A DNA stretch of 52,830 nucleotides from WHTX01 sp038255145 (GTDB lineage Bacteria > Actinomycetota > Acidimicrobiia > Acidimicrobiales > CAIXPF01). The translations under genes and the position numbers were made by a program. The stretch spans positions 1 through 52,830 of the forward strand of contig JBBSLP010000043.1 in NCBI GenBank assembly GCA_038255145.1, read 5' to 3'. Every line of letters starts with the position of its first letter. Position 1 is the first letter of the stretch. This document shows, one piece after another, positions 22,935 to 33,572 of this stretch. The notes beneath the pieces are model-generated. The model saw only the letters and a program-made list of their open reading frames with translations. It made no database searches and was not told the DNA's origin.

Positions 22935-24170
22935 ATGACCGCCATCGCCCTCGAGCTGCCCGCCGAGCTCCAGGCCGTCCTCGCCGAGCTCGAGGGCTTC
23001 CTCGACACCGAGGTCCTGGCCCGCCACACCAAGCACGCCGACCTGCTCGAGAACCCCCGGCGCCTCTACGACGAGGACGGTCGCCACTCGGCCCCCGCCC
23101 GCCAGCTCATCCGCGAGGTGCGCATGGCCGCGTCGGCCGCGGGCTTCTTCAACCTCTCCGTGCCCCCCTCCCTCGGTGGTCGGGGCATGGGCTACCTGGC
23201 GTACTACGCGGCCTGGGAACAGATCATGCGCACCTGTGGGCCCAAGGGGTGGCTGGGCACCTACGCCCTGTCCCACTGGGCCTTCGGACCCTCGGCCGTG
23301 CTCGAGCAGATCACCGACCGGGCCAAGGACGAGGTGCTGCCCGGGCTGGTCTCCGGCGACACCTCGATGTGCTTCGGGCTGTCCGAGCCCGGCGCCGGTT
23401 CCGACGCCGCCGCCCTGCAGACCCGGGCCGAGGCCGACGGCGACGGCTGGCTCATCACCGGCCGCAAGATCTGGACCACCAACGTCACCTTCGCCGACTG
23501 GATGGTGGCCTTCGCGGTGACCGACCCCGAGCGGGCCGCCCAGCGCCGCGGCGGCATCTCCGCCTTCCTCATCCCCACCGACGCCCCCGGCTTCCGCGTC
23601 GACAAGGTCATCTGCATGCACGGCAGCATCGGCGGGGTCGAGGGCGAGACCGTGCTCGACGCCGTGCGGGTCGAGCCCTGGCAGCTTGTGGGCTCCCTCG
23701 ACGACGGCCTGCGCATCGGCATCCTCGGTGTCTCCCTGGGCCGGGTCTACAACTCGGCCCGGGCCGTGGGCTACGCCCGCTGGGCCCTGGAGAAGGCCAT
23801 CGCCTACGCCGCGCAGCGTGAGGCCTTCGGCCACCCCATCGCCGAGTACCAGGGCGTGACCTTCCCCCTGGCCGAATCGGCCATGCAGGTCCACGCCGCC
23901 CACCTCATGGGCCTCAACGTGGCCCAGTTGCTCGACCGGGGGGAGCGGGCCGTCAAGGAGCTGTCCATGACCAAGGCCTACGCCGTGGAGGTCTGCCTGC
24001 GGGCCGTGGACCGGGCCATCCAGACCCACGGCGCCCGGGGCTTCGTCAACGAGGAGGGCCTGACCGAGGCCTTCGACACCCTGCGGGTCATCAACGTGGC
24101 CGACGGGACCAACGAGATCCTCCGCCGCACCATCTACCAGCAGCTGGCCAAGGGCGACCTCGCTCTCTGA
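22935..24170 (+). CDS. Acyl-CoA dehydrogenase family protein
   Basis: Flavin-dependent alpha,beta-dehydrogenation of an acyl-CoA. Seen: CFGLSEPGAGSDAAALQTRAE (FAD/substrate loop), WLITGRKIWTTNVTFADWMV, GRVYNSARAVGYARWALEKA, YAAQREAFGHPIAEYQGVTF and the C-terminal RVINVADGTNEILRRTIYQQ. 411 residues from ATG 22935; the open frame's earlier TTG is not needed. Electrons would pass to ETF. It is followed 2 nt later by a MauE/DoxX-like gene, likely cotranscribed. Confidence 0.92.
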   Translation: MTAIALELPAELQAVLAELEGFLDTEVLARHTKHADLLENPRRLYDEDGRHSAPARQLIREVRMAASAAGFFNLSVPPSLGGRGMGYLAYYAAWEQIMRTCGPKGWLGTYALSHWAFGPSAVLEQITDRAKDEVLPGLVSGDTSMCFGLSEPGAGSDAAALQTRAEADGDGWLITGRKIWTTNVTFADWMVAFAVTDPERAAQRRGGISAFLIPTDAPGFRVDKVICMHGSIGGVEGETVLDAVRVEPWQLVGSLDDGLRIGILGVSLGRVYNSARAVGYARWALEKAIAYAAQREAFGHPIAEYQGVTFPLAESAMQVHAAHLMGLNVAQLLDRGERAVKELSMTKAYAVEVCLRAVDRAIQTHGARGFVNEEGLTEAFDTLRVINVADGTNEILRRTIYQQLAKGDLAL

Positions 24171-24172
24171 GG

Positions 24173-24574
24173 GTGCGGCTGGCCACCTACCTGCTGGCCG
24201 TGGCCCTGGCCGCGGTGTTCGCCTGGGCGGCCCGGGCCAAGTCCCGGGACCTACCGGCCACGGCCCGCACCTTCCGGGCCCTGGGCCTGGCCCGGCCCTA
24301 CCTGGTGGCCCGGGGCGTCATCGGGGCCGAGGCCGGCACCGCCCTGCTGCTGCTCGTCGTGCCCGGCGTGGGTGCCGCCGCCGCCCTGGTCGCCCTGACC
24401 GCCTTCTCGGCGCTGCTGGCCGACCGGCTGGCCCGGGGCATCACGGTGCCGTGTGGGTGCTTCGGCAGCTCGGGTGCGGGGCCGGTGTCGGGGCGGGACC
24501 TGGTCCGCAACGCCGTGCTCGGACTGACCGCGGCCCTGGTGCTGTGGGGTTGGGGGCTCGGATCGCCGCTTTGA
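24173..24574 (+). CDS. MauE/DoxX-like integral membrane protein
   Basis: A 133-residue protein with four hydrophobic spans: an N-terminal span, GVIGAEAGTALLLLVVP, AAALVALTAFSALLADRL, and LVRNAVLGLTAALVLWGWG. Between spans three and four is VPCGCFGSS, the CxC motif typical of MauE relatives that help disulfide formation or methylamine-dehydrogenase maturation. GTG start, 2 nt after the acyl-CoA dehydrogenase stop. Confidence 0.8.
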   Translation: MRLATYLLAVALAAVFAWAARAKSRDLPATARTFRALGLARPYLVARGVIGAEAGTALLLLVVPGVGAAAALVALTAFSALLADRLARGITVPCGCFGSSGAGPVSGRDLVRNAVLGLTAALVLWGWGLGSPL

Positions 24575-24640
24575 GGGCGACCCGAGCGCAACCGAACCGG
24601 CTGTCGGGCCTGCGGTGCAGGGTCGAACAGCAAAAACACG

Positions 24641-24674
24641 AAGAGCCTGGCCGAGGGGGGTCAGCCAGGCTCTT
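24641..24674. terminator. Terminator hairpin
   Basis: AAGAGCCTGGC and GCCAGGCTCTT form a perfect 11-bp stem with a 12-nt loop, 66 bp after the MauE-like stop and before the LysR gene. On the minus strand it is followed by TTCGTGTTTTT, so it can act in both directions. Confidence 0.75.
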
Positions 24675-24835
24675 CAGCCATCCGGCGTGGAGGGGGGAAC
24701 CTCACCGGGGCTCAGCACGAGGGACACTTGAGGGGGGGTCAAGCATGTTGTCCCTCGCTTTTGTGTGCTCAGTGTGCCTCATGCCCGAGCGATCTGTCCA
24801 ACAGTTGTTGTCGATACGTGCCATCATGGACAGCG

Positions 24836-25768
24836 ATGGATCTACGTCAGCTTGCCGCCCTCCTGGCCGTCGCCGACCACGGCAGCTTCTCGGCCGCCGC
24901 CCGGGCACTGCACACGGTCCAGTCCAACGTCTCCACCCACGTCGCCCGCCTGGAGAAGGAACTGGGGGTGACCCTGGTCGACCGGGCCGGGGGCGCCATC
25001 ACCGAAGAGGGTGTGGTCGTCGTCGAGCGCTCCCGCCGCATCCGCGCCGAGCTCGACGCCCTCGTCTCCGACATCACCTCACTGCGCGACGAGGTCCACG
25101 GCGTGGCCCGCATCGGCGTCATCGGCACCACGGCCCGCTGGCTCGTGCCCCTGGTCATCGACGCCCTGGCCAAGGCCCACCCCAAGGTGCGCCTGGTCGT
25201 CGTGGACGCCACCACCTCCCTGCAGCTCCCCCAGCTGGCCCGAGGCGAGCTCGACCTGGCCATCGTCAACCTGCCCACCGGTGACCCCGAGGTCATCGAC
25301 GAGCCCCTCTTCGACGAGGACCGCCTGCTCATCGCCCCCGCCGAGCACCCCCTGGCCCGCTACGACCACGTGACCCTGGCCCAGCTGGCCGAACACGAGC
25401 TGCTGCTGCCCGCGGTGGGCACCATCTACCGCAAGGAGCTCGACGCCGAGGCGGCGGAGGCCGGCGTGCACCTGCGGGCCAAGGCCGAGGTCGACGGCAT
25501 GCGCCTGGTGGCCTCCCTGGCCTTCCAGGGCTTCGGTGCCGCCGTGCTGCCGGCCAGCGCCGCGCCGGGCTGGCTCGAGCCCGCCCGACGCTGGAAGCGC
25601 ATCCCCGTGGACGGCCTCGCCCCCCGCACCGTGGGCATCGTGCGCCGCCGTCGGGGCATGCCCTCGGCCGCGGCCCGGGCCGTGCACGGTGTCATCTGCC
25701 AGGTCGTGGACCAGAACGGGCGCGAGCAGCCCGGCGTGCACCCCGCCCCTCGCGTCGAGATGGCGTGA
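24836..25768 (+). CDS. LysR-family transcriptional regulator
   Basis: The N-terminal winged helix is typical: MDLRQLAALLAVADHGSFSA, ALHTVQSNVSTHVARLEKEL, then GVTLVDRAGGAITEEG. The effector domain (about 90-290) starts RIGVIGTTARWLVPLVIDAL. 310 residues. ATG 24836 is chosen because it begins the HTH; the open frame extends upstream to 24728 without conservation. The carboxyltransferase and citrate-synthase genes lie downstream in the same direction; a regulatory link is possible but not shown. Confidence 0.92.
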   Translation: MDLRQLAALLAVADHGSFSAAARALHTVQSNVSTHVARLEKELGVTLVDRAGGAITEEGVVVVERSRRIRAELDALVSDITSLRDEVHGVARIGVIGTTARWLVPLVIDALAKAHPKVRLVVVDATTSLQLPQLARGELDLAIVNLPTGDPEVIDEPLFDEDRLLIAPAEHPLARYDHVTLAQLAEHELLLPAVGTIYRKELDAEAAEAGVHLRAKAEVDGMRLVASLAFQGFGAAVLPASAAPGWLEPARRWKRIPVDGLAPRTVGIVRRRRGMPSAAARAVHGVICQVVDQNGREQPGVHPAPRVEMA

Positions 25769-25882
25769 GCGCCCACCGTGGCCAGTCGACGCCGCTGACC
25801 CACCTTCGCCGAGGTCGAGCTGTGCTAAGCCTCGCGGCCGCGCTCCCGTAACCAGGGAGCCCCCTCCGAGGTCGGAACACCG

Positions 25883-27238
25883 ATGTCCCTTCCCCCCACC
25901 AGCCTCGCCATCCGCCGGCGGACACCGGGCAGCGTCTCGGTCACCTGCGAGGAGCTCGGTGGCCGGGAGGTCGTGCTCGTCGAATCTGACCTGCACCGCC
26001 GTCAGGGCGCCCTGCTCCCCGAGGACGGCCAGAAGATCGCCGAGGCCGCCCGACTGGCCCGCCGTCGCCGCATCCCCTTCGTGGCCCTGCTCGCGTCCTC
26101 GGGCGCCGACGTCAACGCCGGGGTGGCCGCCCTGCACGGCTGGGGCCACGCCGCCCGTGAGCTGGTGGCGTGCTCGGGGGTGGTGCCCGTCCTCATCGCC
26201 ACCGACGGACCGGCCGTGTCGGGGCCCGCGCTGCTGCTGGGCCTGGCCGACCACGTCGTCATGACCGAACGGGCCTACGCCTTCGTCTCGGGCCCGGCCA
26301 TGGTGGCCGACTTCACCGGTGAGGACGTGTCCAACACCTCCCTGGGTGGGGCCGGGGTGCACGCCCGCAACACCGGGGTGGCCACCCTGGTCGTCCCCGA
26401 CCTCGACGCCGCCCGCGACGCGTTGGCCGACCTGTTGGGCTTCCTGCCCGACCACGCCGACGCCGAGCCCCTGCGCATCGCCACCGACGATCCTCCCGAC
26501 CGTCCCACCCCCGAGGCCGGCCAGCTGCTGCCCCCGACGTCGACGGGCAGCTACGACGTGCGCTCGGTGGTCCGGGCCGTGGTCGACGACGGCGAGCTGC
26601 TCGAGGTGCGCGCCGCCTGGGCCCCCAACCTGCTGACCGCGTTCGCCAGCCTCGGTGGGCGCCCGGTGGGGGTGCTGGCCAGCCAGCCCCAGTCCATCGC
26701 CGGCACCCTGGACATCGCCGCCTCCCAGAAGGGCGCGCGCTTCGTGGCCTTCTGCGACGCCTTCAACCTGCCGCTGATCACCCTGGTCGACACCCCGGGC
26801 TTCTACCCCGGCAAGGACCTGGAGTGGCGGGGCATGATCCGCCACGGCGCCCAGCTGGCCTTCGCCTACGCCCGGGCCACCGTTCCCCGACTGTGCCTGG
26901 TGCTGCGCAAGTCCTACGGCGGGGCCTACATCGTCATGGACTCGCGCTACATGGGCAACGACCTCTACCTGGCCTGGCCCAGCGCCGAGCTGGCCGTCAT
27001 GGGCGCAGGTCAGGCCGCCACCATCCTCATGCGCCGGGCCGAGCCCGACGAGCGCCGGCGCTTCGAGGCCGATTACGCCGAGCGGCTGCTGAACCCCTAC
27101 GTGGCTGCGGCCCGAGGGTCGGTGGACGCCGTCATCGACCCCGCCGAGACCCGGGCCGTGCTGTGCTCGGCCCTCGACCAGCTGGCCACGAAGCGTGAGC
27201 ACCTGGTCGGACGGCGCCACGACAACGGGCCCCTCTGA
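25883..27238 (+). CDS. Acyl-CoA carboxylase carboxyltransferase subunit
   Basis: Two crotonase-like halves of a biotin-dependent carboxyltransferase: N-half with LLASSGADVNAGVAALHGWG, GPALLLGLADHVVMTERAYA and GGAGVHARNTGVATLVV; C-half with GGRPVGVLASQPQSIAGTLD, FVAFCDAFNLPLITLVDTPG, RKSYGGAYIVMDSR and AELAVMGAGQAATILMRR. 451 residues, shorter than the usual 510-540 because the N-terminal part is reduced. It moves carboxyl from biotin to acetyl-, propionyl- or longer acyl-CoA. No biotin carboxylase or BCCP gene is nearby, so its partner is elsewhere. Confidence 0.9.
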   Translation: MSLPPTSLAIRRRTPGSVSVTCEELGGREVVLVESDLHRRQGALLPEDGQKIAEAARLARRRRIPFVALLASSGADVNAGVAALHGWGHAARELVACSGVVPVLIATDGPAVSGPALLLGLADHVVMTERAYAFVSGPAMVADFTGEDVSNTSLGGAGVHARNTGVATLVVPDLDAARDALADLLGFLPDHADAEPLRIATDDPPDRPTPEAGQLLPPTSTGSYDVRSVVRAVVDDGELLEVRAAWAPNLLTAFASLGGRPVGVLASQPQSIAGTLDIAASQKGARFVAFCDAFNLPLITLVDTPGFYPGKDLEWRGMIRHGAQLAFAYARATVPRLCLVLRKSYGGAYIVMDSRYMGNDLYLAWPSAELAVMGAGQAATILMRRAEPDERRRFEADYAERLLNPYVAAARGSVDAVIDPAETRAVLCSALDQLATKREHLVGRRHDNGPL

Positions 27239-27390
27239 GCCTGGTGCGACGCCCTGGCGGAGCCCGTGCGGGCGGCCTGTCAGAGCCGTCATGGGCGCCG
27301 GAGGCCGGGCCCGGCTAGCTTGTCGGCCGCGTCGGACTCAGCGCGGAGTCCAGCGACCCAGCAGCGGCTTTCAACCTCTCGGGAGCTCCG

Positions 27391-28662
<1,272 letters not shown>

Positions 28663-28680
28663 TCCGCAGGACGAGCTGGG

Positions 28681-29505
28681 GTGAGCGTGCCCTTCGGCGC
28701 GGTGGAGGTGTTCGGCGTGGACGCCTTCACCTCCACCGCGTTCGAGGGCAACCCCGCAGCTGTGGTACCCCTCGGTGCCGGGCCCGAGGACGCGTGGATG
28801 CAGGCGGTGGCGGCCGAGATGAACCTCTCGGAGACGGCCTTCCTGGTACCGGCGTCCGCTGCGGCCACGTGGGGACTTCGCTGGTTCACCCCGGCCGTGG
28901 AGGTGGACCTGTGTGGGCACGCCACCCTGGCCTCGGCCCACGTCCTGTGGGAGACGGGCCAGCTGCCGCCCACCGCAGCGGCGGCCTTCGACACCCGCTC
29001 GGGGCGCCTGGCGGCACGACGGGTGGACCCCGACTGGATCGAGCTCGACCTGCCCGCGTTGCCCGCCGTGGTCGGTGACGCCCCCGGGGGGCTGCTCGCC
29101 GCGCTGGGGCTGGTCCCCGGCCAGGTGAGGGCGGTCGGCCGCAGTCGCATGGACGTGCTCGTCGAGCTGGCCTCCGAAGCCGAGGTCGCGGCCCTGGAGC
29201 CCGACTTCGCCGCCCTGAGGGTGGTTCCGACGCGCGGCGTGATCGTGACCGCGGCGGCCGAGGAGGGCGGGGTCGACCTCGTCTCGCGCCTCTTCGCCCC
29301 TGCGGCCGGCGTGGACGAGGACCCGGTCACCGGCTCGGCCCACTGCGTGCTGGGCCCGTGGTGGTCGACGAGGTTGGGGCGGTCCGAGCTGGCGGCCCGC
29401 CAGATCTCCCGTCGAGGCGGCGAGCTTCGCCTGGTGGTGGGGCCTGATCGGGTGGGTGTGGCCGGCCGGGCCGTCACCGTCCTGCGGGGACAGCTCCTCC
29501 ACTGA
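28681..29505 (+). CDS. PhzF-family isomerase/epimerase-like protein
   Basis: A 274-residue PhzF fold of two related halves: VEVFGVDAFTSTAFEGNPAA at the start, EMNLSETAFLVP with the catalytic Glu, LCGHATLASAHVLWE, and VDEDPVTGSAHCVLGPWW in the second half. PhzF itself isomerises a phenazine precursor; most relatives act on unknown small molecules. GTG start 18 nt after citrate synthase, so likely cotranscribed. Confidence 0.88.
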   Translation: MSVPFGAVEVFGVDAFTSTAFEGNPAAVVPLGAGPEDAWMQAVAAEMNLSETAFLVPASAAATWGLRWFTPAVEVDLCGHATLASAHVLWETGQLPPTAAAAFDTRSGRLAARRVDPDWIELDLPALPAVVGDAPGGLLAALGLVPGQVRAVGRSRMDVLVELASEAEVAALEPDFAALRVVPTRGVIVTAAAEEGGVDLVSRLFAPAAGVDEDPVTGSAHCVLGPWWSTRLGRSELAARQISRRGGELRLVVGPDRVGVAGRAVTVLRGQLLH

Positions 29506-29525
29506 CGCCGACGCCGCTCCCCCGT

Positions 29526-30524
29526 CTAGCGGGCGACGTCGATGATCACCTTGCCGAACGTGTCGTTGCCGGCCAGGTGCTCCTGGGCGGCGCCGATCTC
29601 GGCCAGGGGGAAGCGCCGGTCGATGATGGGAACGCACACGCCGAACCCGAACAGGGGCAGGACCTGGCGGGCGAAGCCCTGGGCGGCGGCGATCTTGTCC
29701 TCGAGGGGCCGGCTGCGCAGGACCGTGCCCACGATGGACGCCCGCTTGGGCAGCAGGGCACCGATGTCGACGCTGACCTTGCCCCCGGCCATGAGCCCGA
29801 CCTGGACGAGGGCGCCCTTGAGGGCCAGGCACTCCAGGTTGCGCTGCACGTAGTCACCACCGACCACGTCGAGCACCACGTCCACACCCCGTCCCCCGGT
29901 CACGTCCTTCACCACGGACACGTAGTCCTGGCTGCGGTAGTCGACGGCGGCGAGCGCACCGAGGGCCAGGCAGCGGTCGACCTTGTTGGCCGAGCACGTC
30001 ACGATGACCTGGGCGCCCACGGCCCGGCACAGCTGGATGGCGGCCGTGCCCACGCCGGACCCGCCGGCGTGGACCAGGGCGGTGCCTCCCGACGTCAGAC
30101 CGCCGCGCACGAACAGGGCGTCCCACGCCGTGATCCACACCTCGGGGATGGCGGCGGCGTCGGCCACCGGCACCGTCGAGGGCACGGCCATGAGCACGCG
30201 CTCGTGGGCCACGGTGCGCTCGGCGAAGCCGGCCACCCCGGTCACCGCCATCACCTCGTCGCCCACCTTCCACGCCCGCACCCGGTCCCCCACCGCGGCC
30301 ACCCGGCCGGCGAACTCCAGGCCGGGGATCTCGGGAGCACCCGGGGGCAGGCCCGGGGTCGGCGGGCTGGGGTAGTGGCCCTCGCGCTGGAGGAGGTCGG
30401 CCCGGTTGAGGGCCGAGCTGACCACGTCGACCAGCACCTCCTCGGGACCGGGGACGGGATCGGGCACGTCCTTGAGGAGGAGGACCTCGGGACCGCCGTA
30501 CTGCTCGAGCACCACTGCGCGCAT
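29526..30524 (-). CDS. NADPH:quinone oxidoreductase, MDR superfamily (PIG3-like)
   Basis: Zinc-free medium-chain dehydrogenase: MRAVVLEQYGGPEVLLLKDV, VLVDVVSSALNRADLLQREG, PGLEFAGRVAAVG, the Rossmann motif VHAGGSGVGTAAIQLCRAVG, and YVQRNLECLALKGALVQVGL. The ALNRADLLQRxGxYP form with the C-terminal HLAGNDTFGKVII is characteristic of PIG3-type quinone reductases. 332 residues. It is convergent with the PhzF gene. Confidence 0.92.
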   Translation of the reverse strand: MRAVVLEQYGGPEVLLLKDVPDPVPGPEEVLVDVVSSALNRADLLQREGHYPSPPTPGLPPGAPEIPGLEFAGRVAAVGDRVRAWKVGDEVMAVTGVAGFAERTVAHERVLMAVPSTVPVADAAAIPEVWITAWDALFVRGGLTSGGTALVHAGGSGVGTAAIQLCRAVGAQVIVTCSANKVDRCLALGALAAVDYRSQDYVSVVKDVTGGRGVDVVLDVVGGDYVQRNLECLALKGALVQVGLMAGGKVSVDIGALLPKRASIVGTVLRSRPLEDKIAAAQGFARQVLPLFGFGVCVPIIDRRFPLAEIGAAQEHLAGNDTFGKVIIDVAR

Positions 30525-30566
30525 GGCCGGCGACCCTAGCCCTGGCGCCGGCGCCGATGTCTCCGC

Positions 30567-31799
30567 TCAGCCCCAGGTGACCTTCACCTGACCCAGGGGG
30601 CCGGCGTCGTTGACGGCCACGCTGCCGGCCACGGCGGGCACCGCTCCGGTGCACGTGCCCGTCGAGACCAGGTCCCCGGCCCGCAGGGGCACCCCCCGGG
30701 CCAGCTGGTGGGTGGCCAGCCAGGCCAGGGATTCGAGGGGGTTGCCCAGGGCCTCGGCCCCGGTGCCCGCCGCCACCTCGGTCCCGTCCACCACCAGGCG
30801 CAGGCCCACGGTGGCCAGGTCCAGGTCCTGCCAGTCGGTGATGTCGTCGCCCACCACCAGGTCGGCGGCCACGCCGTTGTCGGCCATGAGGCTGGCGGGC
30901 CCGACGGCGAAGCGGTCGGCGAAGCGGGTCTCGACGATCTCGATGGTGGGCACCACCGCGGCCACGGCGGCGGCGACGGAGGCCGCGGTGAAGGGGCCCT
31001 GGTCGAGGTCGTTCCCCAGGCGCAGACCGATCTCGCACTCGAGCGCCGGGGTGTGCACGTAGCGGGCCAGGTCCAGGGTGGCGGGGCTTCGGTGCACGTG
31101 GTCGGCCAGCAACCGTCCCGCAAAGGGCTCGACCAGGCCCAGGGCCCGCTGCACGGGGGCGTTGGTGGCCCCGACCTTCCAGCCCACCGTGGCCTGGCCC
31201 AGCCGTTCGGCCAGGCGGTCCTGCAGGGCGTAGCCCTGGGCCAGGGTGTCGGGCCGCAGGTGATCGGCCAGGGGTGCCAGGCTGCGCCGGCCGTGGCGGG
31301 CGTCGACCAGGAGGGACACGGGGTCGAGCCAGTAGCACCGGGCCGTCAGCTCCACCCCGGGGGCGGTCCGATCGAGCTCGGGGGCGGGCTCGAAACCGAG
31401 CCGGTCGTACATGCGGGTGGCGCTGCTCTCGGTCTGCGCGGTGTGCAGCACGATCACCCCCCGGCCGTCGGCGGCGGCCCGGGCCAGGCACGCCCGGGTC
31501 AGGGCCGGGCCCACCCCGCGCCCGTGCACCGCCGGGTCGACGCCCAGCATGCGGATGCCGGCACCGTCAGCGGCGTCGAACTCGGCGTAGGGCGACGTCA
31601 CCGTGGCCACGTAGGTCACGCAGCCGACGAGGCGCCCGTCGTCCTCGGCCACGAGCACGACGGTGCCCTCAGGGCGGCCGGCCACGTCCGCCAACTCGTC
31701 GAGGTAGTCGTCGGGGTAGTCCCCCCCGGCCTCGTAGGCCCGGCGCACGATGGCCCCGGCCTCGTCCTGCTCGTCGCTGCGCAGCTCACGGATGTCCAC
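30567..31799 (-). CDS. GNAT acetyltransferase fused to 2-keto-4-pentenoate hydratase-like domain
   Basis: Residues about 1-150 are a GNAT domain (IRELRSDEQDEAGAIVRRAY, IRMLGVDPAVHGRGVGPALT, RMYDRLGFEPAPELD). Residues about 170-410 match the MhpD/fumarylacetoacetase-like hydratase fold: AQGYALQDRLAERLG, VGWKVGATN, ALECEIGLRLGNDL, VPTIEIVETRFADR, DLVSTGTCTGAVPA. The frame is uninterrupted, so a real fusion is likely, although a GTG at the junction (before SLLVDARHG) could start the hydratase separately if an ancestral stop was lost. GTG 31799 is chosen as it opens the GNAT fold. Confidence 0.78.
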   Translation of the reverse strand: MDIRELRSDEQDEAGAIVRRAYEAGGDYPDDYLDELADVAGRPEGTVVLVAEDDGRLVGCVTYVATVTSPYAEFDAADGAGIRMLGVDPAVHGRGVGPALTRACLARAAADGRGVIVLHTAQTESSATRMYDRLGFEPAPELDRTAPGVELTARCYWLDPVSLLVDARHGRRSLAPLADHLRPDTLAQGYALQDRLAERLGQATVGWKVGATNAPVQRALGLVEPFAGRLLADHVHRSPATLDLARYVHTPALECEIGLRLGNDLDQGPFTAASVAAAVAAVVPTIEIVETRFADRFAVGPASLMADNGVAADLVVGDDITDWQDLDLATVGLRLVVDGTEVAAGTGAEALGNPLESLAWLATHQLARGVPLRAGDLVSTGTCTGAVPAVAGSVAVNDAGPLGQVKVTWG

Positions 31800-31909
31800 G
31801 CCGCGGAACCTAGCGTCCGCACCCGCTGTGACACATGTCTCGTACCTGGCTAGCCTCACCGTACCGATGGCGTGCAGGGGGGTTCCGGCACGCCCGTGAG
31901 GGGGACCAC

Positions 31910-33493
31910 ATGAGACCGAACCGGCGTCTGGGCGCGTCCGTGCTGGCGATGGCGTTGGTCGCCGCCGCCTGCGGGGGCGGCGATGGTGACGGCACCAGCA
32001 CGGCGGCCACCGTGGACAGCGGGGTGAAGTCGGGTGTGGCCGCCCAGCTGTCGGGCACGGGCACGACCGGGGCCGCGGTCGTGGCCCAGCCCACCACGAT
32101 GGAGGCCTGGGAGGAGCTGTGGGCCGACCAGCGGGCCGAGATCGTGGACCGCATCGGGTCCGAGGGGTGGGGGGTGTCCGCCGACGGCAACACCCTCACC
32201 GGGCCCGGGGGGTTCACCATCGACCTGGCGGCGTGCCCGGCGGGGTGGAGCGAGACCGAAGGGCTGACGCCGACCGAGATCAAGATCGGCCACACCACCG
32301 CCCTGTCCGGCACCCTGGCCGACTACGGCAACATCGCCAAGGCCATGGAGGTGGTGTTCGCCCACTACAACGCCGAGGGCGCCTTCACCGACACCACCGG
32401 GGCCGATCGCAAGGTCCGCCTCGTGGTCAAGGACGACGGCTACGACGCGGCGCGGACCATCCCTCTCGTCGACGAACTGATCGACTCGGAGCGGGTGTTC
32501 GCCATGTGGACGCTGGGCTCGCCCAACACCCTCAAGACCTACGACAAGCTCAACGAGCGCTGCATCCCCCAACCGCTGTCCATGACCGGTCATCCGGCCT
32601 GGGGTGACCCCGTCAACCACCCGTGGACCACGGGCATGCAGCTGGCCTACAACACCGAGGGTGTGCTGCTGGGCTCGTTCATCGAATCCAAGCTGGAGGA
32701 GTTCGGCGGCAAGATCAAGGTGGCGTCCCTGGTACTCAACAACGACGGCGGCAAGGCCTGGGACAGCGGGCTCAAGGCCTTCATCGCCGAGTCCACCCAC
32801 AAGGCCGACATCGAGTACTTCTCCGAGACGGTGGAGCCCCAGGCACCCACGGTCAAGGATCCCATGACCACGCTCGGCGCCAAGGACCCCGACGTCTTCA
32901 TCGGCATGGTCGCGGGAACGTTCTGTCCCCAGATCATCACCGAAGCGTCGGAGAACGGCATGAAGGAGCAGGTCAGCTACTTGTTCCTGCCGTCGGTGTG
33001 CAAGCCGGCCAGCTTCGTGGGCAAGGACAAGGTCGGCGGTGACGGCTCGGCGTCGAACGGGTGGTGGATCGTCGGTGGAGGCCAGAAGGACTTCAACGCC
33101 GCGTCGCTCGACGACGACGCCTTCGTCGGCTGGGGTCGCGACCTGCTGTCCGAGGCCGGTTACGACTACCACGCGTCGGGATCGTTCGGCAGCGGCTTCT
33201 CCTTCGCCTGGCCCATGGTGCAGGCCCTGCAGATCGCCGGTGAGCTCGAGGGTGGGCTGACCCGGCCCAACCTGATCCTGGCCCTGCGGACGATGGACAT
33301 GACCCACCCCATGCTCCTCACCGGTCTGCGCTTCAACCTCGACGGCAACGCCGATGGGTACTTCATCGAGGGCTCGGACATCGCCCAGTACGACTCGGCC
33401 AAGCAGGCCTGGGTCCAGGAGGGCGAGATCATCGAACTGTCGGGTAAGTCCAAGCCCTGCGCCTTCAACCAGGCGTCGGGGGTGTGCGGCTGA
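31910..33493 (+). CDS. Branched-chain amino acid/amide-type ABC transporter binding lipoprotein
   Basis: From ATG 31910, a lipoprotein signal with basic RPNRR, hydrophobic core and AAAC (Cys21), followed by a Thr/Ser-rich tether. The mature part is a type I periplasmic-binding fold of the LivK class: IKIGHTTALSGTLADYGNIA, VRLVVKDDGYDAARTIPLVD, FAMWTLGSPNTLKTYDKLNE and VASLVLNNDGGKAWDSGL. 527 residues, longer than LivK owing to the N-terminal extension. No permease or ATPase gene is adjacent. The lipoprotein is cell-surface anchored. Confidence 0.87.
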   Translation: MRPNRRLGASVLAMALVAAACGGGDGDGTSTAATVDSGVKSGVAAQLSGTGTTGAAVVAQPTTMEAWEELWADQRAEIVDRIGSEGWGVSADGNTLTGPGGFTIDLAACPAGWSETEGLTPTEIKIGHTTALSGTLADYGNIAKAMEVVFAHYNAEGAFTDTTGADRKVRLVVKDDGYDAARTIPLVDELIDSERVFAMWTLGSPNTLKTYDKLNERCIPQPLSMTGHPAWGDPVNHPWTTGMQLAYNTEGVLLGSFIESKLEEFGGKIKVASLVLNNDGGKAWDSGLKAFIAESTHKADIEYFSETVEPQAPTVKDPMTTLGAKDPDVFIGMVAGTFCPQIITEASENGMKEQVSYLFLPSVCKPASFVGKDKVGGDGSASNGWWIVGGGQKDFNAASLDDDAFVGWGRDLLSEAGYDYHASGSFGSGFSFAWPMVQALQIAGELEGGLTRPNLILALRTMDMTHPMLLTGLRFNLDGNADGYFIEGSDIAQYDSAKQAWVQEGEIIELSGKSKPCAFNQASGVCG

Positions 33494-33500
33494 CACCGCT

Positions 33501-33530
33501 GTCGGTGGCGCCCGGCCGGGCGCCACCGAC
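33501..33530. terminator. Perfect 30-bp palindromic terminator
   Basis: GTCGGTGGCGCCCGG meets its exact complement with no spacer, giving up to 13 bp plus a 4-nt turn, 8 nt past the binding-protein stop and followed by GCCCTTTCTC. Confidence 0.8.
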
Positions 33531-33572
33531 GCCCTTTCTCCCACGCGCGGGCCCCGCCTAAGGTCGGGCGCC

